From contig JAMAHW010000214.1 in the NCBI GenBank assembly GCA_023627715.1, forward strand, positions 1 through 15,513: DNA of 15,513 nucleotides. The letters run 5' to 3'. Made by a program: the position numbers and the translations under genes. How positions within the stretch are numbered: the stretch's first letter is position 1; every line of letters starts with the position of its first letter. Positions 7,010 to 15,513 of this stretch are shown piece after piece. Origin of the DNA: Periconia sp. R9002. Taxonomy: Eukaryota > Ascomycota > Dothideomycetes > Pleosporales > Periconiaceae. Under the pieces are notes generated by a model. That model was not told the origin of the DNA and did no database searches. It saw only the letters and a list, made by a program, of their open reading frames with translations.

Positions 7010-8854
7010 ATGCGTGAGGTCAACTTCAGCATCCCAAACGCCAACAAGGCCTCCGTCGGCATCACCACCGCCCTCTATGACCGCCGTGCTCTCGATTGCA
7101 CCTCGACGCTTCCGCTCATCAACTCCCTGAACCACCTCGCATATCTCACAACCTCCTCTGCGAGAATTCGGGACATTCTCACCGTCGATGGAGGTATCGA
7201 GCGCCTGATATGCATCCTCAAGGAGGGCAGGAGCAAGGATATGATGGACATGTGGAAGTGGAACCTCGCCTTCCAATGCATCTTTAACATAGGAGTACGC
7301 GGATCAGAGAACGTCAGGACACGTGTGGTCGAGGCCGACATGGTTCCCGTCATCGCCACCATACTCGACAACTACATCCAGGTCGTGGATAAGTGCCGCG
7401 AGAGGGCTGAGGCGGAATTGAAGAGAAACGCACGTCTTGGCGCCAATGGCCGCCATCACTCGTCACGATCTGGCGAGGCTTCATCCAGCTCAGGACACAG
7501 GGCTGATCGCTCACGACGCACTGTCCCCCCTCCCATCGAGATACCCCAACCTTTCTTGCCCGCCGCACCGCTGGAGTCGCAAGCCCCAGATGCCACCACC
7601 CCCACCCCGGCCTTCTCTTTGAGCTCCCCTCCCGAGCGAACCTCCTTCAACCGACCCCCCATCCGCCCCGAGGGTCGCCATCACCACCGCAGCCATGAAG
7701 GCCGGTCCCCGTTGCCCATTGGCCCCATGCGTAACATGGCCCAACCTCTGGCTACCGCTCTCCCTGCTATGGAGACGGGCGAAGGTTTCAACCTGAGGCC
7801 TGTACGGGATGCCGACCGCTTGCCGTCCATGCTCCCCGCGTTGCAGGGAGAGATTACATCGCAGCCCGAATCTCCAACCACCCCAAATGCTCCCCAGATC
7901 CGACAGACGAGTCCCCGTGCGGCCATCGCTCGTCCCCGCCGCCGCCCTTCCATTCGCCACCAACTGTCCATGTCTGGAGAATCTGATTTGGACGCACAAC
8001 AAGAAGAGAGCTCTGCTGAGGCACCCGCAGCGGCTGGACCTGCTGTGAACGAGCCGATTGTGGGCATTCAGAACAACGACATCAACATGTCGGACATTGT
8101 CGACACTACGGAAATGATTGAGGCTGGTGCGACGCCGGTACCCATCCCAGCCCCATCTGATGCCGCGGATGAAGGTCACGAAACCTTCAACATAACGCAC
8201 CGCCCTGCGCTGGACGGAAGCATAATCAACCCTACTAATACTCAGACCGCCGGCACGATTGGCAACTTCTCTCCCCAACCGGCCATCAACGCCGTTAATA
8301 CTAACCCCCCTCCTCCATGGTATCCTCGCTACAATCAGGATCGGAACGCAACAGCAGGTGTCCTTGCTGCTATGCCTCGCGATGAGGATGTGCTCATGTC
8401 GCTGCAACTGCTCGCTTATGTTTCAAAGTATTGCAACCTCCGAACTTACTTTCAGCAATCTCACCTGGTTCCGAAACTTAAGATCGGCAGCGACCTTCAG
8501 CTGCTGGACGGTGAAAGCGGCAGCCCAACGCCCATGGTGGAAGACGAAGAAGAGTTGGAGGAGTATGAACTTCCGGATGACTACAATATATTTCCGCTCG
8601 TGGAGAAGTTCACGGTCAGGCACCATACCTCGGACATGCAGTACTGGGCCAGCGTAGTCATGCGGAATCTGTGCCGCAAAGATGACTCGCGAGGCGGAAT
8701 TAGGCAGTGCGCTTACTACAAGTGTGGCAAGTGGGAAGAATACACACGCCAGTTTGCCAAATGCCGCCGATGCAGACGCACAAAGTACTGCAGCAAGGAT
8801 TGCCAGAAGAGTGCCTGGGTCTACCACCGACACTGGTGCGTGGCAGCCAACTGA
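7010..8854 (+). CDS. MYND-type zinc finger protein, samB/MUB1 family
   Basis: This is a single-exon gene of 614 residues. The start context is CACCATGC. Residues 1-145 match the highly conserved N-terminus of the family as I remember it: an armadillo-like helical region beginning MREVNFSIPN. Residues about 146-490 are Pro-, Ser- and Ala-rich and look disordered. An acidic segment near 510-525 precedes the conserved C-terminus. The MYND finger has all ligands: C567, C572, C585, C588, C594, C598, H606 and C610. The first pair is spaced CX4C rather than the usual CX2C. Yeast Mub1 is the adaptor of the Ubr2-Rad6 ubiquitin ligase that marks the proteasome-gene activator Rpn4 for degradation. Aspergillus SamB affects polarity and conidiophore development. 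A similar cytosolic or nuclear adaptor role is inferred here. The 5' leader is unusually long and ATG-free, suggesting translational control. Confidence 0.93.
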   Translation: MREVNFSIPNANKASVGITTALYDRRALDCTSTLPLINSLNHLAYLTTSSARIRDILTVDGGIERLICILKEGRSKDMMDMWKWNLAFQCIFNIGVRGSENVRTRVVEADMVPVIATILDNYIQVVDKCRERAEAELKRNARLGANGRHHSSRSGEASSSSGHRADRSRRTVPPPIEIPQPFLPAAPLESQAPDATTPTPAFSLSSPPERTSFNRPPIRPEGRHHHRSHEGRSPLPIGPMRNMAQPLATALPAMETGEGFNLRPVRDADRLPSMLPALQGEITSQPESPTTPNAPQIRQTSPRAAIARPRRRPSIRHQLSMSGESDLDAQQEESSAEAPAAAGPAVNEPIVGIQNNDINMSDIVDTTEMIEAGATPVPIPAPSDAADEGHETFNITHRPALDGSIINPTNTQTAGTIGNFSPQPAINAVNTNPPPPWYPRYNQDRNATAGVLAAMPRDEDVLMSLQLLAYVSKYCNLRTYFQQSHLVPKLKIGSDLQLLDGESGSPTPMVEDEEELEEYELPDDYNIFPLVEKFTVRHHTSDMQYWASVVMRNLCRKDDSRGGIRQCAYYKCGKWEEYTRQFAKCRRCRRTKYCSKDCQKSAWVYHRHWCVAAN

Positions 8855-8912
8855 ACGAGGCCATGCCAGCCTTTTCGTTTCTCCACCTTTCTTTTGCCTG
8901 CTGCATGGAAAC

Positions 8913-8940
8913 CATCATCATCATCATCATCATCATCATC
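8913..8940 (+). repeat. CAT trinucleotide microsatellite (about 9 units)
   Basis: Nine uninterrupted CAT units plus one C, 28 nt in all, starting 58 nt after the samB stop codon. An imperfect extension (GTCATTG) follows. Such a tract is likely to vary in length between isolates. Confidence 0.95.
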
Positions 8941-9454
8941 GTCATTGGGTTGCACTTGTTTTTGTCTCTTATTTATGCCGCATACTGCAAGGCGCTCTCT
9001 GCTTAACAAACCATTTGGGAATTCTCATAACTTAATGAAAGCGACACGACCTCCGGATACCATACCATTACCATTCAGACTGCTTACGGCTTCTTTTTTG
9101 TTTCTCTTTTATATTGTCTTTTTTGGTTGGAAAAGAGCGGCTTCTACTGCCATTACAACGGCTGGTGAGCGCTTCTGTGTGGGGAAGAGACGATGGAAAA
9201 TCACGACGATGAAGGGCATGGAGGGGCAGACTGCGGCCGAGATGGATAATTTCTGCTGTTGGTCTTTTTGTTTTGGGGCTTGGTTCTTCATTATATACCA
9301 TATTGTTAAGAAGGGGAGGGGGAGAGATTGAGGATTTAAGCAGTACTCGTTTTTTTTTGATAGTCTCTCTTACATATGTAGCTGCGAAGAGGACGAGACT
9401 TTGAAAAATTCCATCGGATTCATTGATCATTCGAGCTTCCTTGGTGGGGAAGTG

Positions 9455-9460
9455 AATAAA
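9455..9460 (+). terminator. Candidate polyadenylation signal for samB
   Basis: AATAAA within GTGAATAAAATGG, about 600 nt after the samB stop and followed by a T-rich run. Fungal polyadenylation signals are loose, so this is a candidate only. Confidence 0.35.
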
Positions 9461-9990
9461 ATGGATCTTTGCTCTTTTTTTTTAACACTCGGGACAAGAA
9501 ATTTGTCGTAGTTGTGTTGCGTGGATAGTATCTACAAGCAATACGTCCTTCCTATCCAAACATCAAACCCGCGGTTCGCCTTCACACGCACGTGTCAGTG
9601 CAGTACGGTACGTGCAGTAACATTGATGCAGTATGTCCTGTACATGCAAGCCCACATGTGGCAGCACGTGTGTAATACGACCCCGTTCCACACCCATTCG
9701 TCAGTGTCAGCCTGGAGCCGGGGAATCTCTCTTTCCAACAAACATTGGATAAGTGTACCTTGTAGATAAAAATAGCACACCACCTAGCCACTCCGCCTAA
9801 CCAGCCGGCCGGCCGAACAAGGGTCTGGATCGAATGGCTTGCATGATGTATGTACATGTATGTACACAGTACTTACATATAGAGGAAGTGGCAAAGACGA
9901 ATGAATGGCTTGCAGGAATTGCGATATTCTAGACCGGGTGGAATGTTTGTTTTTCTTTGGTTTTGGTTTTGGTGGAGGTGGGCTGGAGCT

Positions 9991-10013
9991 TGGTGCTTTG
10001 GCTGGTGCTTTGG
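9991..10013 (+). repeat. Short tandem repeat in a TG-rich tract
   Basis: TGGTGCTTTGG occurs at 9991-10001 and 10003-10013, a 12-nt period. Just upstream, around 9955-9972, TTTTGG units are repeated. Together they form a T/G-rich tract in the flippase promoter. Confidence 0.6.
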
Positions 10014-10268
10014 TTTGCTCCTTGGGAGAGGTTGGGAGGAGCTGGAGCGATGGGGGAGTATGTTTTTATATACCTTGTTAAAGAGACTTTTGTTGCAGGG
10101 TTGGTAGAGTACAGGTACAAGTAACTACCTAGGTACTTACATACCCATACATCAGGGTTGCGACGCGCAATCAAGACAGGCGCCGGCATCAACGACAGGG
10201 ACAAGCGCCCGCCATCCTTGGCCCTCGTTTTTCTTCTCTTTCTACCTATTCCTCGAACATCACCTCAG

Positions 10269-10301
10269 ATGGATCCGCCTGCTGCTTCCCCGACCGGCTA
10301 A
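10269..10301 (+). promoter_or_regulatory. Upstream ORF 1 of the flippase gene (10 codons)
   Basis: ATG at 10269 encodes MDPPAASPTG and stops at 10299-10301, 54 nt before the main start. Its context has C at -3, which is weak, but G at +4. Whether it lies on the mRNA depends on the transcription start, which is unknown. Confidence 0.35.
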
Positions 10302-10341
10302 CACCCGTCGCGACACTCTTCATCGTCGCTTCCCCCTTCGG

Positions 10342-10398
10342 ATGCGCAACCCACCATGTCCAACGGTGGAGAACAGCAACACCTCGGTGGTGACGTGA
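10342..10398 (+). promoter_or_regulatory. Upstream ORF 2, overlapping the flippase start out of frame
   Basis: ATG at 10342 opens an 18-codon frame ending at 10396-10398. It overlaps the main ATG at 10356 in a different frame, so ribosomes using it cannot simply reinitiate at the main start. Its context is weak (C at -3), while the main start is strong (CCCACCATG), so leaky scanning would favour the main frame. Confidence 0.35.
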
Positions 10399-13300
10399 GA
10401 AGGCGCCAATCCCACCACGACCCTGACCCAGTCCATGACGACAGCCCCAGCACCGTGGAAACTCCAAACCTAATAGCCACACGTCCGGATGCGGCACCCG
10501 CCTCGCAATCCTCCGCCGTCGAATCTCCTTCAAGACCTTCCGTTTCGCGATTTTCCACCGAGGGAACGGCGCCGCGAGTGCGCTTTTCTACCGACATTGA
10601 GAGGCATGCGCCGGAGCAGATACTGCGACCAGGAACAGGTGTTGCTTCGAGCGATGAAGTTGGGGGAAAGAAGAGACCTGGGACGCCAGATCTTATAATC
10701 AATACACAACAAGTTCCCGCCGAAGACGACTCGACTGTGCTGGGCCGTTCATCTGCCATTTCGCCCGCAAGCAGGTCGCCGCTGTCACCTTCCCGATCGC
10801 CTCTCTCGCCCACAAGTCGGAATCGAGGATACTCGCTACGCAGTGCGCTTTTTCGAAAGAACGTTCACGACCATGCCCAGACATCGGGGTCACCCATTGA
10901 GTTGGAGGATCGAGCAGGGTCTTCGAACGAACGACCGGGGACAGCAGGACAGATGGGGGGGTTAAAAGAGGAGGTGGGAAGTGTCAAGAACGAAACTGCC
11001 ACCGTCACCGTCTCGCCACTCCGTCCTCATTATTCCAAGGAATCCCTCAAGAGCCAATTAGGCAAGGGACCAATAGCGCTCCCGAACTATGATACTTGGC
11101 TCCAGACGCGGAAGAAGTCGAAATTTTGGCAGGACGCTCGCGAATGGGGAATCAAGGCGAGGAAGTTTGTCTTGCGCATCAGAGACATACCGCCGAGTGC
11201 GGATGGACGGCATATCCACCTCAACCCTTCACGGAGAGATGCGCTTGTAGACGAGCGAACCAACCAACCGTACATGAGCAATTGGATACGCTCTACGCGA
11301 TACTCTGCGTGGAACTTCCTCCCCCGGCAGTTGATCGCCCAGTTCTCCAAGTTGGCCAATTTCTACTTCTTGTGCATTGCCATACTGCAGATGATCCCCG
11401 GGCTTAGTACGACTGGACAGTTCACGACAATAGTTCCGCTGTTGTTTTTTGTTTCTCTTTCGATCGGAAAGGAAGGTTACGATGATCTCAGGAGATACCG
11501 GCTTGATAAAGCTGAGAACAACCGGGAGGCCAAAGTCCTTCGGGCCGAGCGTCCTGCTCAACCCTTCGAAGAATACACACCGTCCATTGATGAGATGAAT
11601 TGGGAGACGATCAAGTGGTCGGAAATCAACGTAGGAGATATCATCAAATTGGATCGTGACGAAGCAGCGCCGGCGGATCTTGTTCTTCTGCACACCCATG
11701 GAGAAAACAACGTGGCCTTTGTGGAAACCATGGCACTAGATGGAGAAACCAACCTCAAGAGCAAGCAAACAACCGCATCCATGTCCAAGGCTATAGAGAA
11801 CCAGGAAGACATCCTCGCTTGCGAAGCGGAGGTGGTGGTTGAAGACCCCAGCCAGGATTTGTACAGCTTCGAAGGTCGCGTCACGATCGATGGAAAGTCG
11901 GCTCCTTTAACTCTGAATGAGATCATATATCGCGGCAGTATCCTAAGGAATACCCCCGACGCCGTGGGAATGGTCATCTACTCTGGAGAAGAATGTCGTA
12001 TCCGCATGAACGCAAATAAAAATCCTCGCATCAAAGCACCAGCGCTCCAGTTCGCCGTCAACCGCATCGTGATTTTGGTCGTCATTTTCGTGATCCTCCT
12101 CGCCGTATTCAACGCCGTTGCCTACCAAATCTGGCGCCCGAGAGAATCCCACATGTTCTATCTGGCTGGATCGTCCGTTGCCTTCTTCCCCAACTTCACC
12201 TCGTTTGTTATCATGTTCAATACCATGATCCCGCTGTCTCTCTACGTCAGTCTGGAAATCGTCAAGGTGTGGCAGATGTTCTTCTTGCACACCGATATTG
12301 ACATGTATGATCCCGTCTCCGACACACCGTGTGAACCGAGGACGTCGACAATCAACGAGGAGTTGGGCCAAATCAGTTATATCTTTTCGGATAAGACGGG
12401 GACGCTGACGGACAACTCGATGAAGTTCAGGAAGATGAGTGTGGGCGGTGCTGCTTGGCTTCACGATGCAGATTTGGAGGACGAGCAGAAGAGCAAGCTT
12501 ATCTACAAGAAACGCAAGAAATCGAAGGCTGGGAAGAAGGGAAAACAGCCGGTCCGAAAAAGCCATCGATCCATAAAGGATGTAATATCACCAACTGAGG
12601 AACCTGAACCCACTGGAGAAGCTGTTGAACCCGTCAGGGGCGCATCTGAAGATACGCGAAGTGCAAAGTGGAAGTCATCTGCGAGACCTGGGAAGGCTCA
12701 GCAGGAACTGCTAACTAGGGATATGTTGCGATACATACAGCGCAGGCCCTACACGCCGTTTTCGAAAAAAGCACACATGTTCTTACTTTCACTGGCTCTC
12801 TGCCACACGTGCCTCCCTGAAGCACAAGACGATGGAACAATCCAGTTCATGGCTTCGTCGCCAGATGAGCTTGCTCTTGTACAAGCCGCTCAAGATATGG
12901 GCTTCCTTGTCATGAATCGCGACGTACACACCATTACCTTGCGAATTATGCCTTCGGGGACAGCTGCAGAGCCTATATCAGAGACGTACGAGATCTTGGA
13001 TGTCATTGAGTTCTCTAGCAAACGTAAGAGGATGTCAATTGTGGTTCGCTTTCCAGATCGGCGCATATGTATCATATGCAAAGGCGCAGATTCCGTCATC
13101 ATGGAACGTCTCAGGCTTGCTGGATTAGCCAGCAATAAATTGCTAGAAGTCGAACGTCGCGCTAGTATGCGCAAGAGTCTAGAAGCACAGCATGCCATCG
13201 CACGCATGAGTGAACAGCTTGAGCGGAAGAGCAGCGTTGGCGGTCGAAAAAGCCTCTCACTCAGTCAAGCAGCGCGTGCTAGCTTTAGTCAAGGAAGACC

Positions 13301-15493
13301 CTCGCTTGGGAGAGCCAGCAGCGTGGTCGGTATGGGAAGGTCGAGTATAGGGGGAAGATCGCTCCATGGGGTGCGGGATGAGGTGGATCAGTGGCTGCGG
13401 GTACGTGAGAACGATTTCGAAATACAATCCGTCGATTACTATACGCCAACTCAAACGCCTCGTCCCTCTGGGCTAGAAAGAATGTCAATGGCTTACTCGG
13501 AAGCGCGGAGCTCGCTGCAAGTGGAAGAGATGGATGAGATGGTCGACGAGCATGCAGCTGCAGACGAGGCCGTGGTCATTGAACGCTGCCTGCAACACAT
13601 CAACGACTTTGCAACAGAGGGCCTTCGCACTCTGCTGTACGGCTATCGCTTCCTTGGCGACGAGGAGTATGCTACGTGGAAAAAGGGATATGTAGAAGCT
13701 ACCACCAGCTTGGTCGATCGTGCTCGCCTGATTGAAGAAGCCGGTGATCTGATAGAACAGCAACTCGAATTAGGTGCTGCCACCGCCATCGAAGACAAGC
13801 TGCAGCAAGGCGTCCCAGAGGCTATTGACAAGCTACGCCGGGCCAAGATCAAAATGTGGATGCTCACGGGCGACAAGAGAGAAACCGCCATCAACATCGG
13901 CTACTCGTGCCGTCTCATCAAAGACTATTCGACCGTCACGGTCCTCGACCGCGAAACGGGCGAAGTGGAACGCAGCATCGGCGCCGCCATCCTCGCCATC
14001 AACGAGGGAACCATCCCGCACTCCGTCATCGTCGTCGACGGCCAAACTCTCGCGCAGATCAACGACGTCGAACCCCTCAAGATCCTCTTCTACGACCTGG
14101 CCATCCTCGCCGACTCCGTCATCTGCTGCCGCGCGTCGCCGTCGCAGAAAGCCGGCCTCGTCAAGAGCATTCGCAAGCGCGTCAAGAAGAGCATCACGCT
14201 TGCCATTGGCGACGGCGCCAACGACATCGCCATGATCCAGGAGGCGCACGTCGGGATTGGGATTACGGGGAAAGAGGGACTGCAGGCTGCTCGGACGAGC
14301 GATTACTCGATTGCGCAGTTTCGGTTCCTGACGAAGCTTTTGCTCGTTCATGGGCGGTGGAATTACATCCGCACGTGCAAGTACACGGTCGGCACGTTTT
14401 GGAAGGAAATGGTAAGTCTTTCACCTCCCCTACACATCCACATCCATACCAACTAAATCCCCCTTTAGCTCTTCTACCTAACCCAAGCCCTCTTCCAACG
14501 CTCCGTCGGCTACACGGGCACCTCGCTCTACGAATCCTGGTCGCTCTCCATGTTCAACACGCTCTTCACGTCGCTGCCCGTCATCTTCATGGGCGTCTTC
14601 GAAAAGGACCTCGCGGCGTCGACGCTCCTCGCCGTCCCCGAACTCTACACAAAGGGCCAGCGCAACGGCGGCTTCAACTTCTCCATCTACCTCGGCTGGA
14701 TGTTCATGGCGAGCGCCGAGGCCATGATTGTGTACTGGTGCATGTTGCGCCTCTACGGCGATGCCCTCTTCACCGAGGATAATTCCTTGTATGCGCTAGG
14801 GACGATTACGTTTACGGCGTGTGTGGTTGTTATTAATTTGAAGATGCAGTGCGTTTTCCCTCCCTTTCCCTACCCCCCCAAACCACGCCAAACCACACCA
14901 TACTAACCATCCCCACCCCCGCAAACAGATTCCTAGAAACCCACACCCTCACCCTCCTAAACGCCATCTCCCTAACCCTCTCCATCGGCGGCTGGTTCCT
15001 CTGGACCATCATCCTCGCCACACGCTACTCCCCCACGGCCCCCATCTACTACGTCCGCAACGCCCTCTTCCGCACCTTCGGTCGCAGCCTCACATGGTGG
15101 TGTACCCTCCTCATCATCCTCGTCGCTATCCTCGTCCTCGAAGTCGCGGTTAAAACCCTGCTCGCTACGTTTTTTACTACCGATGTGGATGTTTTTCAGG
15201 CGTTGGAGAAGGATGAGGGGGTTAAGAGGAGGTTTGAGGAGGCGAGTCGTGGGGAGTTGGGGGCGGGGTGGGAAGGGAGGGGTGAGGAGGAGGAAAGGGA
15301 GGAGGAGAGGAGGGAGGGGGAGATTAGGAGGATGCTTGAGAGGAGAGAAGAAGGTGCTATTACTAGGGAACAGAGGATAAGTGGTGAGGGGAAGGGTACG
15401 GTGGTGGGAGAGGAGATGAGGAAGGACGAGTTGGATAGGGGGAACGGGTTAGGCGCGGAAAGAAGTATCTCTAGCCGGGGTTGTCTTGAGTAG
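10356..15493 (+). CDS. P4-ATPase phospholipid flippase, Dnf3-like
   Basis: Exons are 10356-14411, 14469-14848 and 14929-15493 (5001 nt, 1666 residues). P4-ATPases move phospholipids from the outer or lumenal leaflet to the cytosolic leaflet, using ATP and usually a Cdc50-family partner; yeast Dnf3 acts in the late Golgi and endosomal system. Residues 1-240 are disordered and Ser/Pro-rich, including a tandem RSPLSPS/RSPLSPT at 140-153. M1-M2 are about 330-375. The actuator motif DGET is at 462-465. M4 carries IPLSL (Pro626). The phosphorylation site is DKTGT with Asp679, followed by LTDN. Next are KGAD at 909-912, TGDK at 1171-1174 and GDGAND at 1285-1290. M5-M10 span exons 1 to 3, then a charged tail follows. 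All catalytic residues are present. The M1-M2 sequence, the LTDN, the large nucleotide-domain insertion (about 920-1070) and the total length favour Dnf3 over Dnf1/2, Drs2 or Neo1; this subfamily call is from memory. Confidence 0.9.
14412..14468 (+). other. Intron 1 of the flippase gene
   Basis: The intron is 57 nt, with donor GTAAGT, acceptor TTTAG and the branch-like AACTAAAT near the 3' end. It lies between codons (phase 0) after Met1352 in M5. Splicing continues FWKEM directly into LFYLTQALF, restoring the M5-M6 region. Confidence 0.92.
14849..14928 (+). other. Intron 2 of the flippase gene
   Basis: The intron is 80 nt, with donor GTGCGT (less common), acceptor AACAG and a perfect TACTAAC branch site at 14901-14907. 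It splits a CAA codon (Gln1479). Splicing joins INLKMQ to FLETHTLTLL between M8 and M9, as expected for P4-ATPases. Confidence 0.9.
15251..15282 (+). other. Potential G-quadruplex motif in the last flippase exon
   Basis: Six runs of three or more G (15251-54, 15259-63, 15265-68, 15270-72, 15275-77, 15279-82) are separated by loops of 1 to 4 nt on the coding strand. The following 45 nt are almost pure purine. The encoded protein is a Gly/Glu/Arg-rich C-terminal tail. The motif satisfies the common G3+N1-7 pattern; folding is not shown. Confidence 0.55.
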
Positions 15494-15513
15494 CACTTGA
15501 GTTACTAGACTAC

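Larger units (their letters stand above)
8855..9460 (+). other. Probable 3' UTR of samB
   Basis: No gene is supported here. The stretch starts after the samB stop, contains a CAT microsatellite at 8913-8940 and several T-rich runs, and ends at a canonical AATAAA (9455-9460) followed by a run of T at about 9475-9483. The apparent reading frames have low-complexity products (runs of His, Ile, Ser or Met from the microsatellite) and no family resemblance. Confidence 0.45.
9461..10355 (+). promoter_or_regulatory. Promoter and leader region of the flippase gene
   Basis: No coding region is supported. GTAC occurs nine times, in clusters at 9603-9643, 9852-9872 and 10109-10136, and the last cluster includes the 10-bp palindrome TACCTAGGTA (10126-10135). 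A TG-rich stretch lies at about 9945-10015. TATATA at 10067-10072, in GTTTTTATATACC, is a possible TATA box. Between 10061 and 10268 no ATG was seen on the + strand; the two that follow open the uORFs listed below. Confidence 0.4.

Noticed and set aside
7511..8407. 298-codon frame antisense to samB
   Set aside because: It overlaps the low-complexity middle of samB and encodes a Gly/Arg/Val-rich product without any known motif.
8894..9331. 145-codon frame after samB with a Ser run
   Set aside because: The Ser run is the CAT microsatellite in another frame, and the rest has no similarity I recognise. It is best read as 3' UTR.
9901..10107. 68-codon Trp/Phe/Gly-rich frame in the flippase promoter
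   Set aside because: The product is a by-product of TTTTGG and TGGTGCTTTGG repeats, with no domain and a location over promoter elements.
14849..15493. Independent small gene at the right end
   Set aside because: It is the last exon of the flippase. Its first codons are intron sequence, and splicing at 14928 gives the expected M9-M10 region.

Overview
The window looks like a filamentous ascomycete (Pezizomycotina) nuclear genome. The reasons are: short introns (46 to 80 nt) with GT..AG ends and CTAA/TACTAAC-like branch sites, long CT-rich leaders, and two proteins with clear fungal homologues (a samB/MUB1 MYND-finger protein and a Dnf3-type P4-ATPase). A dothideomycete or related class is my guess, and I cannot pin down the species. 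No bacterial-style operon, CRISPR array, rRNA, tRNA or intact transposon was seen.

Layout: 1-1213 has no supportable gene. It opens with a 240-nt tract almost lacking G and continues as stop-rich, AT-richer DNA. A three-exon gene (1214-2479, +) encodes a 389-residue protein with four predicted membrane segments that I do not recognise. Two of its exons only join after splicing. It faces a CorA-type divalent-cation transporter (2986-4938, -, 650 aa), in which the usual GMN signature reads GQN. A divergent intergenic region of about 2.07 kb separates CorA from samB/MUB1 (7010-8854, +, 614 aa). Over 1.1 kb of the samB-proximal side contains no ATG on the + strand and ends in a minimal upstream ORF, as expected of a long scanned 5' leader. 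After a 1.5-kb spacer comes a phospholipid flippase (10356-15493, +, three exons, 1666 aa), most like the Dnf3 branch of P4-ATPases. The window ends 20 nt after its stop codon.

The three right-hand genes are ordinary core fungal functions: cation transport, ubiquitin-pathway and morphogenesis control, and lipid asymmetry in the late secretory pathway. I see no sign that they form one pathway. The left 3 kb differs: it is visibly lower in GC, holds the unrecognised gene, and changes to GC-richer core sequence at about 2986.

I found no convincing new multi-gene system. The observations most worth following are the unrecognised spliced membrane-protein gene, the ATG-free leader with its Met-Gln-Gln mini-uORF upstream of samB, the R-x-S-hydrophobic cluster in the flippase insertion, the GQN variant in CorA, and the clusters of GTAC in the promoter regions.
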